Below the pieces are notes generated by a model, which worked only from the letters and a program-made list of their open reading frames with translations, was not told the origin of the DNA and ran no database searches. Source: Patiriisocius marinistellae (GTDB lineage: Bacteria > Bacteroidota > Bacteroidia > Flavobacteriales > Flavobacteriaceae). From it: DNA of 64,000 bases. The position numbers and the translations under genes were made by a program. Position 1 is the first letter of the stretch. Every line of letters begins with the position of its first letter. Shown piece after piece: positions 44,251 to 52,892 of this stretch. The stretch is from NCBI RefSeq assembly GCF_009014635.1, contig NZ_BKCF01000001.1, positions 1,116,001 to 1,180,000 of the forward strand, written 5' to 3'.

Positions 44251-44577
44251 ATGATTATACTAGTGTCAAAATTATTAATACGTAAGGGGTTCAATGGGAT
44301 TGCATTATGGCCTTTTGTTATACTACGGAAACGAGAAATGAAAGAAGATGCGGTTATGTTGAATCACGAGAAAATCCATTTACGACAACAAATTGAAATG
44401 TTGGTAGTGCTATTTTATATTTGGTATGGGCTTGAATTTTTTATTAGATGGATACAGTATAATAACAAACATACTGCCTACCGAAATATTAGTTTTGAAA
44501 GAGAGGCTTATGCTAATGAATGTAATTTTCAATATATAAAGCAAAGGCGATTTTGGTCATTTTTAAAATTTATTTAA
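44251..44577 (+). CDS. Small membrane protein with HExxH motif
   Basis: The protein has about 108 residues from ATG 44251; a GTG 14 codons upstream is less likely. It has two hydrophobic stretches (GIALWPFVIL and MLVVLFYIWYGLEFFI) separated by LNHEKIHLRQQ, an HExxH zinc-protease-like motif. A later FEREAYANE could supply a third metal ligand. It resembles small conserved bacteroidete proteins without a named family that I recall. Activity is not established. Confidence 0.65.
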   Translation: MIILVSKLLIRKGFNGIALWPFVILRKREMKEDAVMLNHEKIHLRQQIEMLVVLFYIWYGLEFFIRWIQYNNKHTAYRNISFEREAYANECNFQYIKQRRFWSFLKFI

Positions 44578-44610
44578 ACTGTTTTATGTTATTAAAATTT
44601 CAACATAAAA

Positions 44611-44639
44611 AAAAGGCGTTACAGAGTGTAACGCCTTTT
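44611..44639. terminator. Bidirectional terminator
   Basis: GGCGTTACA and TGTAACGCC pair around GAG, with A and T runs on either side. It separates the HExxH gene and the DUF1028 gene, which converge. Confidence 0.9.
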
Positions 44640-44657
44640 CAAATTTTAAATAGTTAA

Positions 44658-47600
44658 TTAATTTTTTATAATCTTTTTTGTAATTGTTCCTTTATCTGTT
44701 TCAATGATAGCATAGTAAACTGCTGTGTCTAGTGTAGCAAGATTTATTTTATACGTATTATTTGAAACTTTTTTAATATTAACAATTTCTCTTCCTCTAG
44801 GATCGAATATTTTAATTTTATTGATAATAGCATTCTGAGATGAAATTGTTATAATCCCGTTTGTAGGATTTGGATATAATTTAATATTTTCAGCATTAGT
44901 ATTAGTCAGTCCTAAAGTTTCTTGTTGGAAATGTACCGTAAAACGATTGTCATATGTTCCAGCATCTGCTTGGAAAGTATATTCATTTATTGATAAATTA
45001 GTTGTAATTCCTAATTCGTTATCAGTCAATAATACGGTTTCGCCTTCAATATTTATTCCTTCAATACTTGAAAGTGAAATGGTGTATGATTGATCATCTC
45101 TATTTTCTATTAACGTTGAGAAACCAAATGGTACACTCATTGTATCGTTAAAAGATCCAAGACCTTGAATACCTAATTGTTCAGTTCCATCTTGTAAATG
45201 AGAGTATAATGAAACAACAGTGCCTAAACGTTGAGTGTCATACGCAGGATCAATTTCATTAGTGGCAGTTGCAATGAAACCAAGACCGGCCGTACTTCCT
45301 AAGTTATATTTATTATCTAAAACATTAAGTCTCATTAAATCTTTGTCTTCTAGTTGAGCTCTAAGTGTTGTATTTCCAGATGTCAGTCTCATTGCGTTTG
45401 TAAAAGTAATATCTCCACCTGAGTTTGCCATAATCCCAAAACCTTGTCCTGTTGAAATTATACCATTTGGCGTGGTTCCTCCACTTGCTGCAGGAATTCC
45501 CATCATACCATTATATGTTGAGATGTCTTCCATACTAAAATTTTCAGTCAAAGGACCGGGCACACCACTGTTAGGTGTTATATTATGTTCCCAAAAATAG
45601 ACTTCGCTCACACGACTATTGTCTTCAATAAACTTTTCAGCATCAATTGCAGATGCGTAAGGATTTGAAATAATGCTAGGGCTGTCTTCTTTATTATCGC
45701 CGAAGAAAGCATTATAGCTAATGTCACCACTATTAAGTGTCCCTTCTGTAAAGTTGTAATTGTACGAACCATCATCTGTATAAGAAGGTCTCAGTAAATA
45801 ACCTTCTCCAGGGTTTAAAACACCAGTGTGATTTGAATAGTCAAATGCATTGTTGTTATTGTTTAAAAAATTTATTCCACTAATTCCCGGGAAAGGGCTA
45901 AAGTTTTGAGTGGTGTGTTTGAGTAATTGATACGGGTTATTGAATACAGCATCGCTACTAGTAGTCATTGGGCTTCCTAAAAACATGAAATCACGGGCAG
46001 TTAATTCTGGTGTTGTTAGTGCAACGTTTATAGTTCCATTGTTCGTTACTGTGGCATTACCCATAATTTGAACTACACTTCCAGTGTGTTCAATTATTAA
46101 AGATGCTCCAGCGTTAACAGTAATGTTACCATTAACATTTACATAGTCACCAGCTGTAATTGTAAGAGTTGCATTGTTTGTAACTGTTAATGTACAAGCA
46201 TCAAAGCTACCTCCATTTAAAGATGTATTGTAATCTGTGCTAATTGTAGTATTACTTGATATACTAGAAATATCTCCATCAGTCCAACCATTATTATACG
46301 AAGCTATATCTGGACATGGAATTAATGTTACATTTATATCATCAATTGCCATATCGCTAGCAAAACTTCCATTTCTGCTACCTATAAATCTTAATTTTAC
46401 ATTATTACCTCTATATGCATTTAAATTAACAGTCTGATCATTAAACCAATTACTACCTTGAGCACCAGTTTTTGACCACAAAGTTACCCATCCAGAACCA
46501 GTTTGATTATTTGCTTGTAAAGCGAGAGTTCCTATATTACCGCCAAGCATGTGATAATCAAATGAGATTTGCGCACCAAAATCACTAGGTATTTCAAAGC
46601 ATGGAGAGGCTATAGCGGCGTTATCAGAAGCACCTGTAATATCTGAAGCTTCAAGATATGTGTAAAAAGTTCCTTGATTTGCATTTGTAGGTCCTGTATT
46701 TCCACTAGCTGTAGTTCCTCTGTCTCTCATCCAAGAACGATCGTTGTCATTTGGGTTACCGTCTAGATCAAAACGCTTCCAAGAATTAGTTTCAAAATCC
46801 ATTGCATACGGGAATTCTGTAACTAATTCATTACAAAAACTAACATTTTCTCCATCATCAAACATATCTTGTAATTTATCGATAGGCTCAGTAAAGTTAG
46901 GAACACCATTTGTTGTTGCTTGACCAGAAATTGCATCTGTATTATAATATAATGATGGTGTAGATTCACCTGGAGAAAGTACTTGAATAAAAGCTGTGCG
47001 ACCACTATTGGTGTCACTTTCACACCTAGAATCACCACCTACTCTTTTTGCCGCTTGCATTGCAGCCATCAATTTTTCTGCTAGATTTCCATCTGTATTT
47101 ACAAATGCAGTCTCCATATCATTTAGTAAATCTTGTCCATTTAAGTTGTCAGCCGCACTGTCGTTATCTAAAATATTCCCTTGTATGGAATAAGTAATTC
47201 CGTTAGTATCACTACCGCCTATGTTATTCCCATAGTGTCCATTAGAGCTTCCTGTAAAGCCTGCATGAGTTAAATTTCCAGCATTGTCAAAGCCTACAAT
47301 ACCATATTGTCTACTTGCACTTTGTCCATCAGCATTTACAGTCGCAGTAATAATTTGTTGTGGAGAATCACCAGCTAACATTCTATTTCTTGCAAAAATT
47401 TGTGTACTTTCATTATAGGCTGCTTGAGAATGAATCCCTCCAATAATATTACCGTCATTATCTCTAATTAAGTCACTTAAAAAGTCAATTCCAGCGTCAA
47501 AATTCACACAACTACAACCCGCTCCGCCCACTTGTCCTGTGTTAGGGTCAAAGGCTACAATTGAAAATGTATCACCTTCATCATTTCTAGAGGTGTCAAT

Positions 47601-47732
47601 AACTTGGGATTCCGGATTGTTTTTTAATAATTCTTGATTTTGAATATTGTAAGAATCATCGCTATTCGATTTAAATAAAAAAATTGTTGCAATTGTTAGC
47701 AATGCAATTATTGATGTAATTAGTGTTTTCAT
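44658..47732 (-). CDS. T9SS-secreted DUF1028 (Ntn-hydrolase-like) protein with MAM domain
   Basis: The 1,024-residue protein begins with a hydrophobic N-terminal segment. A DUF1028 domain (~52-275) follows: DTFSIVAFDPNTGQVGGAG, GIHSQAAYNESTQIFARN, KRVGGDSRCESD. DUF1028 is related to N-terminal-nucleophile hydrolases. Then comes a MAM-like domain (~305-470, FPYAMDFETNSWKRF, ISFDYHMLGGNIG, DMAIDDINVTLI), a ~460-residue module shared with the GloVer protein, and a T9SS tail (KLYPNPTNGIITIS, ending KKIIKN). It is last in a minus-strand operon with three related secreted proteins. Substrate unknown. Confidence 0.88.
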   Translation of the reverse strand: MKTLITSIIALLTIATIFLFKSNSDDSYNIQNQELLKNNPESQVIDTSRNDEGDTFSIVAFDPNTGQVGGAGCSCVNFDAGIDFLSDLIRDNDGNIIGGIHSQAAYNESTQIFARNRMLAGDSPQQIITATVNADGQSASRQYGIVGFDNAGNLTHAGFTGSSNGHYGNNIGGSDTNGITYSIQGNILDNDSAADNLNGQDLLNDMETAFVNTDGNLAEKLMAAMQAAKRVGGDSRCESDTNSGRTAFIQVLSPGESTPSLYYNTDAISGQATTNGVPNFTEPIDKLQDMFDDGENVSFCNELVTEFPYAMDFETNSWKRFDLDGNPNDNDRSWMRDRGTTASGNTGPTNANQGTFYTYLEASDITGASDNAAIASPCFEIPSDFGAQISFDYHMLGGNIGTLALQANNQTGSGWVTLWSKTGAQGSNWFNDQTVNLNAYRGNNVKLRFIGSRNGSFASDMAIDDINVTLIPCPDIASYNNGWTDGDISSISSNTTISTDYNTSLNGGSFDACTLTVTNNATLTITAGDYVNVNGNITVNAGASLIIEHTGSVVQIMGNATVTNNGTINVALTTPELTARDFMFLGSPMTTSSDAVFNNPYQLLKHTTQNFSPFPGISGINFLNNNNNAFDYSNHTGVLNPGEGYLLRPSYTDDGSYNYNFTEGTLNSGDISYNAFFGDNKEDSPSIISNPYASAIDAEKFIEDNSRVSEVYFWEHNITPNSGVPGPLTENFSMEDISTYNGMMGIPAASGGTTPNGIISTGQGFGIMANSGGDITFTNAMRLTSGNTTLRAQLEDKDLMRLNVLDNKYNLGSTAGLGFIATATNEIDPAYDTQRLGTVVSLYSHLQDGTEQLGIQGLGSFNDTMSVPFGFSTLIENRDDQSYTISLSSIEGINIEGETVLLTDNELGITTNLSINEYTFQADAGTYDNRFTVHFQQETLGLTNTNAENIKLYPNPTNGIITISSQNAIINKIKIFDPRGREIVNIKKVSNNTYKINLATLDTAVYYAIIETDKGTITKKIIKN

Positions 47733-47759
47733 AATAAATAGGGGCTTTATTTTGGGTTA

Positions 47760-48614
47760 TTATAATTGTCTTAATAGTGTTATTGTTAAATAAGCATCTT
47801 GAGCATTATCTGTAAAACTGTTATTTCCTTGGTAGGGATTAGAGCAAAGGCCAAAAAAAGCATAACCAGTAGCTGCTCCACCACAAACTGAAGATAAGTT
47901 TAAGCTATTTGGATCGACATTTTCATGGGCCCAAAGACGTGCACGTACTTTAAAATTATATGAGTCTCCTTCACTTAAATCAACTATATGTACTATAGTT
48001 GTTTGTCTTCCTAAGGCTTGAAATGCACTAGTACCTGGTGCTTTCTTAGTGTTTGAACTAACTGTGCTTTCTGCTACTTTTGTATTGTCTATTTCTAACA
48101 TATAAGATCCATGTACAGTAGCTTCGCGAGCAGTATTCAAATGGTTGAGAGCAGCTATATAGCCTGTCACATGAATTTCATAAGTGCCTGTATAGGGTGC
48201 TACAAAATTTTGGTCTAGACCGGGAATTGTATAGGTTGTTGTTGTGTTTGCTGCACGCACAGTCTCAGTTTGTTCGTATTGAACAGTAAAACCTTCGTTA
48301 AACATTTTTTCCCATCTATTCCCATCCCAAAAATAAAATCCGGGGGAGACTTTATTTAACCCACTACCTAGGTTTGAAGTGTTATAAATCCATAACCCTT
48401 CTACTAGGGTTGCAGGTATAGTAGTAATATCATTTCTTGATTGTAATGAAATTTTAGGAATCATTAAACCTTTGTTCTCACTTTTAAGCTGAAATATAGC
48501 TCCATTGTCAATCGTGTGATTCTCCGTTGAATCTGGAATTACTACTTGAGCTGAAGTACCAACTGAAGCTGTTAAAATGATGAGTAAAAATTGAGCTAAA
48601 AAATAATTTTTCAT
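47760..48614 (-). CDS. Secreted protein of the YNT/FYFWDG family
   Basis: The 284-residue protein has a signal peptide ending at TSAQ. The N-terminal module KGLMIPKISL, GLWIYNT, GFYFWDGNRWEKMF matches its neighbours. The C-terminal domain (~120-284) is a jelly-roll-like beta domain (APYTGTYEIHVTGYIAA, DSYNFKVRARLWAHE, DAYLTITLLRQL). It carries two extra Cys regions (SSVCGGA, GLCSNP) not seen in its paralogues. It has no T9SS tail. It lies 27 nt from the DUF1028 gene. Confidence 0.75.
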   Translation of the reverse strand: MKNYFLAQFLLIILTASVGTSAQVVIPDSTENHTIDNGAIFQLKSENKGLMIPKISLQSRNDITTIPATLVEGLWIYNTSNLGSGLNKVSPGFYFWDGNRWEKMFNEGFTVQYEQTETVRAANTTTTYTIPGLDQNFVAPYTGTYEIHVTGYIAALNHLNTAREATVHGSYMLEIDNTKVAESTVSSNTKKAPGTSAFQALGRQTTIVHIVDLSEGDSYNFKVRARLWAHENVDPNSLNLSSVCGGAATGYAFFGLCSNPYQGNNSFTDNAQDAYLTITLLRQL

Positions 48615-48646
48615 GATGTTAGTTTAAAGTATGTGCCAATTACATT

Positions 48647-50005
48647 TTAGTATTGCTTGATGAGGCTAATTGTCATAGTTCCTCGTTGGGCATCATTTAG
48701 GGTATTGCCTGAATATCCATTCGTGTTTTTTCCAAAACTTCCAACACTAGTATTATTTGCAAGCCATTCTCTTCCGCGAACTACAAACCTATAAGTAACT
48801 CCTGCATTCAATTCCATATTCACTAGTATAGATGCGCTTTGCGCTAGATTATTTACAGATACGCTTCCTAAGCGCTTAGAAGAAGTTGTGAGGTAGGTTT
48901 CTTTTACTGTGGCAAATGTCCCACCAGTAGTAGTTTCAGTAAGATTTATATTGTCAATTGCAATATCTGATCTAAAATTTGGACCAGTAGTCCCATTAAA
49001 CCTTAATTGAACTGAACCGCCTATATAAGGTGATAAATCCACAGAATGAGTAAACCAAGAATTTCCTTTATTTCCAGAATTGGTCCATAAAGAAGTCCAA
49101 GTTGCACCATTATCATCACTAGCTTCTAAATCAATAGAGCCCATAGTTGATCCATACATATGATAATCAAAAGTAAAAGTAGCTGCAGGAGACGAAGTTA
49201 AATCAAAACAAGGTGAATTTAATATTGCATTTTTATTAAAATTGTTAGTTGCTTCTATGTACATATACCAAGAATTGAAAATCCCACTTGATCCTCTTGA
49301 TGGTCCAGTAAAGCTGCTAGGGGTCCCATTTTGATCTCGTGTCCAGTTTATATCATCTGCTCCAGATTGTGACCATGAGCCTAATCCGCTTTCAAAGCTT
49401 TCGTTGTATGGATATGTCGTAATTCCTCCAGTACAACCTCCTGGACTACCACCACCTCCACTATTAGCAGAAGACATAGCTAAGCTTATAGATCCTTGTG
49501 CGGCACCGTCCCCAGATGTGTCAATCAGGTTCCCGGCAGCATAATATCCTTCTACTCTTATTTGATAAGTGCCGCTGAAAGGAACGGTTATATCACCTGT
49601 ATCTAATCCAGGTAGTAGTACATATTCAGTGTCATTTGCGCTTGCAGTAATTTCTGTTGTTTGATCGTATGAGAGTGTATACCCTTGAGTATAAAATCGA
49701 CGCCATGAAGTTCCATTAAAATAATAAAAACCAGGTACTACTTCTGTTCCAGAACTACCTGTACTAGCTGTGTTATAAACTAGAAGCCCAATGGTCGGAG
49801 ATGGGGTGATTGTAGTCATATCATCTGTTCCAGTAAGAGCCACTTTAGTCATTAAAAACCCTTTGTTTGTGCTAGTAATATCTAGAGCAGATGAGGCGCT
49901 TGGAGTAGTTGTGTTAATACCTACTTGAGCGTTAGTGAATAATGAGCAGAGTAAAAAACAACTGCTAACTAAAAATATATTCTTTGATATAGTTAAGAAT
50001 TTCAT
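48647..50005 (-). CDS. Secreted YNT/FYYFNG-family protein with inserted MAM domain
   Basis: The start is placed at ATG 50005 (MKFLTISKNIFLVSSCFLL), giving 452 residues with a signal peptide ending TNAQ. An ATG 16 codons upstream would give a poor signal sequence. The N-terminal module (VGINTTTPS, LLVYNT, PGFYYFNGTSWRRF) is followed by a C-terminal beta domain split into two. Between SISLAM and TVKETYLTTSSKRLGSV lies a ~165-residue MAM-like domain (YPYNESFESGLGSW, FTFDYHMYGSTMGS, DIAIDNINLTE). The flanking halves together align with the uninterrupted domain of the next paralogue upstream. Confidence 0.82.
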   Translation of the reverse strand: MKFLTISKNIFLVSSCFLLCSLFTNAQVGINTTTPSASSALDITSTNKGFLMTKVALTGTDDMTTITPSPTIGLLVYNTASTGSSGTEVVPGFYYFNGTSWRRFYTQGYTLSYDQTTEITASANDTEYVLLPGLDTGDITVPFSGTYQIRVEGYYAAGNLIDTSGDGAAQGSISLAMSSANSGGGGSPGGCTGGITTYPYNESFESGLGSWSQSGADDINWTRDQNGTPSSFTGPSRGSSGIFNSWYMYIEATNNFNKNAILNSPCFDLTSSPAATFTFDYHMYGSTMGSIDLEASDDNGATWTSLWTNSGNKGNSWFTHSVDLSPYIGGSVQLRFNGTTGPNFRSDIAIDNINLTETTTGGTFATVKETYLTTSSKRLGSVSVNNLAQSASILVNMELNAGVTYRFVVRGREWLANNTSVGSFGKNTNGYSGNTLNDAQRGTMTISLIKQY

Positions 50006-50081
50006 ATGTTGAAACTTAATTCTAACCGCGCTAAATAATTTTTTATAAATCAACAGCTGCAGTAGTACGATTATTATTTTG

Positions 50082-50897
50082 TTACTGTTGTTTTAAAAGG
50101 GTAATTGAAATAGAACCTCTTTGTGCATTATTCACTCCACTAGCACCAGGGTATCCATTTGTGTTTTTTCCAAAAGTTCCAAGTCCCACATTATTACGAG
50201 ACCATTCCCTTCCCGTAACATTAAAACGGTAGGTATTTAAAAGATTAAGGTCTACCGTATAAATAATAGTTGTGTTCTGAGGAATATTATTTAAAGTAAC
50301 ACTTCCAATTCGTTTAGAAGTAGATGTCACGTACCTTTCTTTTACTCTTACTGGTAATCCAATGCCAGTAGTCATGTTCAAGCTAATTGAGGCTTGACCT
50401 ACACCTTCAGAAGAAGTGTTTGAAAGATTTCCGCAGGCATAAGCAGTTTCAACCTTTATTTGATAAGTTCCAGAATAGGGAACGCTTATGAAACCAGTAT
50501 CTAAATCTGAAATTTGAGTATATACAGAACTTAATATACTTGCTGTGGTTTGAGATTCTTGGTCAAATTTTATTCCATACCCTCTATTGTAAAAGCGCAG
50601 CCATTGACTTCCGTTCCAATAATAGAAACCTGGGGTAACTTGAAATGGTAAAGCCCCAGAAGTAACTGTGTTGTAAACTAATAGTCCTACTGTAGCACTA
50701 GGTGTAATAGTAGTAGTATCTGCTGTACTTGTTAAAGAAACTTTAGGTAATAAAAATCCTTTATTTGATGCTGAAATATCTAAAAGAGCTCCTACTGCTG
50801 GGGATGTAGTGTTTATTCCTACTTGTGAATAACTAAAAGTAGTATTTACTACTAATAACAATAAGCATAATTTTAGAATAGTGTATTTTTGCCTCAT
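50082..50897 (-). CDS. Secreted YNT/FYYWNG-family protein, uninterrupted form
   Basis: The 271-residue protein has a signal peptide ending FSYSQ, then VGINTTSPAVGALLDI, KGFLLPKVSLT, GLLVYNT, FYYWNGSQWLRFY, and a C-terminal beta domain (VPYSGTYQIKVETAY, VKERYVTSTSKRIGSV, AQRGSISITLLKQQ). It is the first gene of the four-gene minus-strand operon. It serves as the simple template against which the MAM insertion in the next gene can be read. Confidence 0.78.
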   Translation of the reverse strand: MRQKYTILKLCLLLLVVNTTFSYSQVGINTTSPAVGALLDISASNKGFLLPKVSLTSTADTTTITPSATVGLLVYNTVTSGALPFQVTPGFYYWNGSQWLRFYNRGYGIKFDQESQTTASILSSVYTQISDLDTGFISVPYSGTYQIKVETAYACGNLSNTSSEGVGQASISLNMTTGIGLPVRVKERYVTSTSKRIGSVTLNNIPQNTTIIYTVDLNLLNTYRFNVTGREWSRNNVGLGTFGKNTNGYPGASGVNNAQRGSISITLLKQQ

Positions 50898-50973
50898 ATT
50901 AATACGTATCTAGATTGGGGACTACTAAATTATAGCTTACATTTTAATAATTGCGATTAAAAACAATTTTTTT

Positions 50974-51042
50974 CGATGAAATACATTAAATTTTAACATT
51001 TTTCATTTAAAACCAGAATTTTTTTATCGATAAAATACATTA
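50974..51042. repeat. Pair of direct repeats CGAT(G/A)AAATACATTA
   Basis: CGATGAAATACATTA (50974-50988) and CGATAAAATACATTA (51028-51042) differ at one base and are exactly 54 bp apart. Both are preceded by a T-run. They lie in the 236-nt spacer between the divergent secreted-protein operon and the PLP-enzyme operon and may be regulator sites. Nothing else is clear in the spacer. Confidence 0.5.
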
Positions 51043-51133
51043 TTCGGCTACAAAACACAATCCATGACCAGTTTTTACGATTGTGCGGTAACAATTTTTT
51101 AAGATGAAATTTTGGAAATATCAAAATTGAATT

Positions 51134-52030
51134 ATGAGTAACAATTCAATAAATATTAATTATTTATCAGATACTAATATTCTTGACATTAAGCGAGATG
51201 ATTTGTTGCATCCACACATTTCAGGGAATAAATTCAGAAAATTAAAATTTACCATTTTAGAGGCAAAAAAAATAGAGGCAAAAACATTACTAACTTTTGG
51301 TGGTGCTTTTTCAAATCATATTGCAGCAGTTGCCGCAGCAGGAAAAATTCATTCATTTAATACAATAGGCGTTATTAGAGGAGAGGAGTTGGTTTCTAAG
51401 GTTAATAATAATCCTACATTATCTTATGCTAAAGCTCAAGGAATGCAACTATTTTTTGTTTCTAGAGAACAATATAAAGACAAAGAATCTCCAGAGTTTA
51501 TAAATTTATTACATCAAAAATTTGGTGAATTTTATAATATTCCTGAAGGCGGAACTAATGACTTGGCTGTTCAAGGCTGCGCCGGAATTTTAACACCTCA
51601 AGATTTGAGTTATGATTATGTATGTGTTTCGGTAGGAACAGGGGGGACTATAGCAGGTATTGTTACTTCAGCAGCACCACATCAACATGTGTTAGGGTTT
51701 TCAGCGTTGAAAGGTACATTTCAGAAGGAAATAATATCAAAATATTCAGAGAATAAAAATTTTACTTTGATAGATGATTATTGTTTTGGTGGGTATGCTA
51801 AAATAGATTTAAAATTAATTCGTTTTATAAATGAGTTTAAAGAAAATCACAATATCTCACTCGACCCAGTGTACACCGGAAAGCTATTTTATGGTATTTT
51901 CGATTTGTTGAAAAATGGATATTTCAGAGAAAATAGCCGTATTTTAGCCGTTCATACTGGAGGCCTTCAAGGTATAGCGGGTATGAATGAAAAATTAAAG
52001 AAAAAAAACCTTCCTACAATCAATGTTTAA
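51134..52030 (+). CDS. PLP-dependent ACC deaminase / D-cysteine desulfhydrase-family protein
   Basis: The 298-residue fold-type II PLP protein has the lysine motif DDLLHPHISGNKFRKLKF (Schiff-base Lys), the Ser/Asn region TFGGAFSNHIAAVAAAG, and the phosphate-binding SVGTGGTIAGI. It deaminates or desulfurates small amino acids; which substrate is not clear. Its end overlaps the next gene by 8 nt. Confidence 0.85.
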   Translation: MSNNSININYLSDTNILDIKRDDLLHPHISGNKFRKLKFTILEAKKIEAKTLLTFGGAFSNHIAAVAAAGKIHSFNTIGVIRGEELVSKVNNNPTLSYAKAQGMQLFFVSREQYKDKESPEFINLLHQKFGEFYNIPEGGTNDLAVQGCAGILTPQDLSYDYVCVSVGTGGTIAGIVTSAAPHQHVLGFSALKGTFQKEIISKYSENKNFTLIDDYCFGGYAKIDLKLIRFINEFKENHNISLDPVYTGKLFYGIFDLLKNGYFRENSRILAVHTGGLQGIAGMNEKLKKKNLPTINV

Positions 52031-52886
52031 GTTATCACATCGCATTCCTTCCTTAATTATTATTATAGTTTTATTATTTGCTAGTTGCAAAGCAAAAAAG
52101 AAAGCAGTTACATATAAAAAAAGAGATAAAACCGAGAAAGTGGTTATAGCAACCCCAAAAAAGGATAATCCAGTTGCTGCAAATCCAACTCCAAAAGAGA
52201 TTGTTAAACCCAAAGAAACTTCAAGGCCAAAAAATAATAGTTCATATGCAGAAATTGTAACAGATTATATTTCAGAATTTAGTCAAATCGCACAAGAAGA
52301 AATGTTACAATATGGTATTCCTGCAAGTATAACATTAGCACAAGGGATTTTAGAAAGCGGAGCGGGCAGAGGCGAGTTGAGCAATAAGGCAAATAATCAT
52401 TTTGGAATAAAATGCCATAAAGGATGGGAAGGCGAACGTGTTTATCATGATGATGACCGAAGCCAGGAATGTTTTAGAAAATATGTTGACCCTAAATATT
52501 CTTACCGTGATCATTCATTATTCTTAACTGGGCGAAGTAGATATCAAGATTTATTTAAATTAAATAAAGAAGACTATAAAGGATGGGCACGTGGTTTAAA
52601 AAAAGCTGGCTATGCAACAGATCCTAAATATCCTAACAAGCTTATAAGTATTATTGAGCGTTATGATTTACAGCGTTATGACAACCAAACGATTGGTAGT
52701 TCTGCAAAAATCACTAATGTTGATGAAACAAAAATTAGCACTTATATTGTGAAAAAAGGAGATACCTTATATAGTATTTCTAGGAAATTTAATGTAGCAG
52801 TAAGCTCGTTAAAAGAGTATAATGGTCTTGATGACAATACTTTGTCAATAGGACAACAATTATATCTACACGCAGTAAAAAATTAA
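52023..52886 (+). CDS. Glucosaminidase-domain lipoprotein with C-terminal LysM
   Basis: The 287-residue protein has a lipoprotein signal (IIVLLFASCKAKK), a basic linker, and a mannosyl-glycoprotein endo-beta-N-acetylglucosaminidase-like domain (~80-225, SITLAQGILESGAGRGELS, NNHFGIKCHKGWEGE, YRDHSLFLTGRSRYQ). A LysM (YIVKKGDTLYSISRKFNVAV to the end) closes it. It is probably a peptidoglycan hydrolase in the periplasm. It overlaps the PLP gene and is followed 6 nt later by hemL. Confidence 0.9.
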   Translation: MFKLSHRIPSLIIIIVLLFASCKAKKKAVTYKKRDKTEKVVIATPKKDNPVAANPTPKEIVKPKETSRPKNNSSYAEIVTDYISEFSQIAQEEMLQYGIPASITLAQGILESGAGRGELSNKANNHFGIKCHKGWEGERVYHDDDRSQECFRKYVDPKYSYRDHSLFLTGRSRYQDLFKLNKEDYKGWARGLKKAGYATDPKYPNKLISIIERYDLQRYDNQTIGSSAKITNVDETKISTYIVKKGDTLYSISRKFNVAVSSLKEYNGLDDNTLSIGQQLYLHAVKN

Positions 52887-52892
52887 ATTAAG

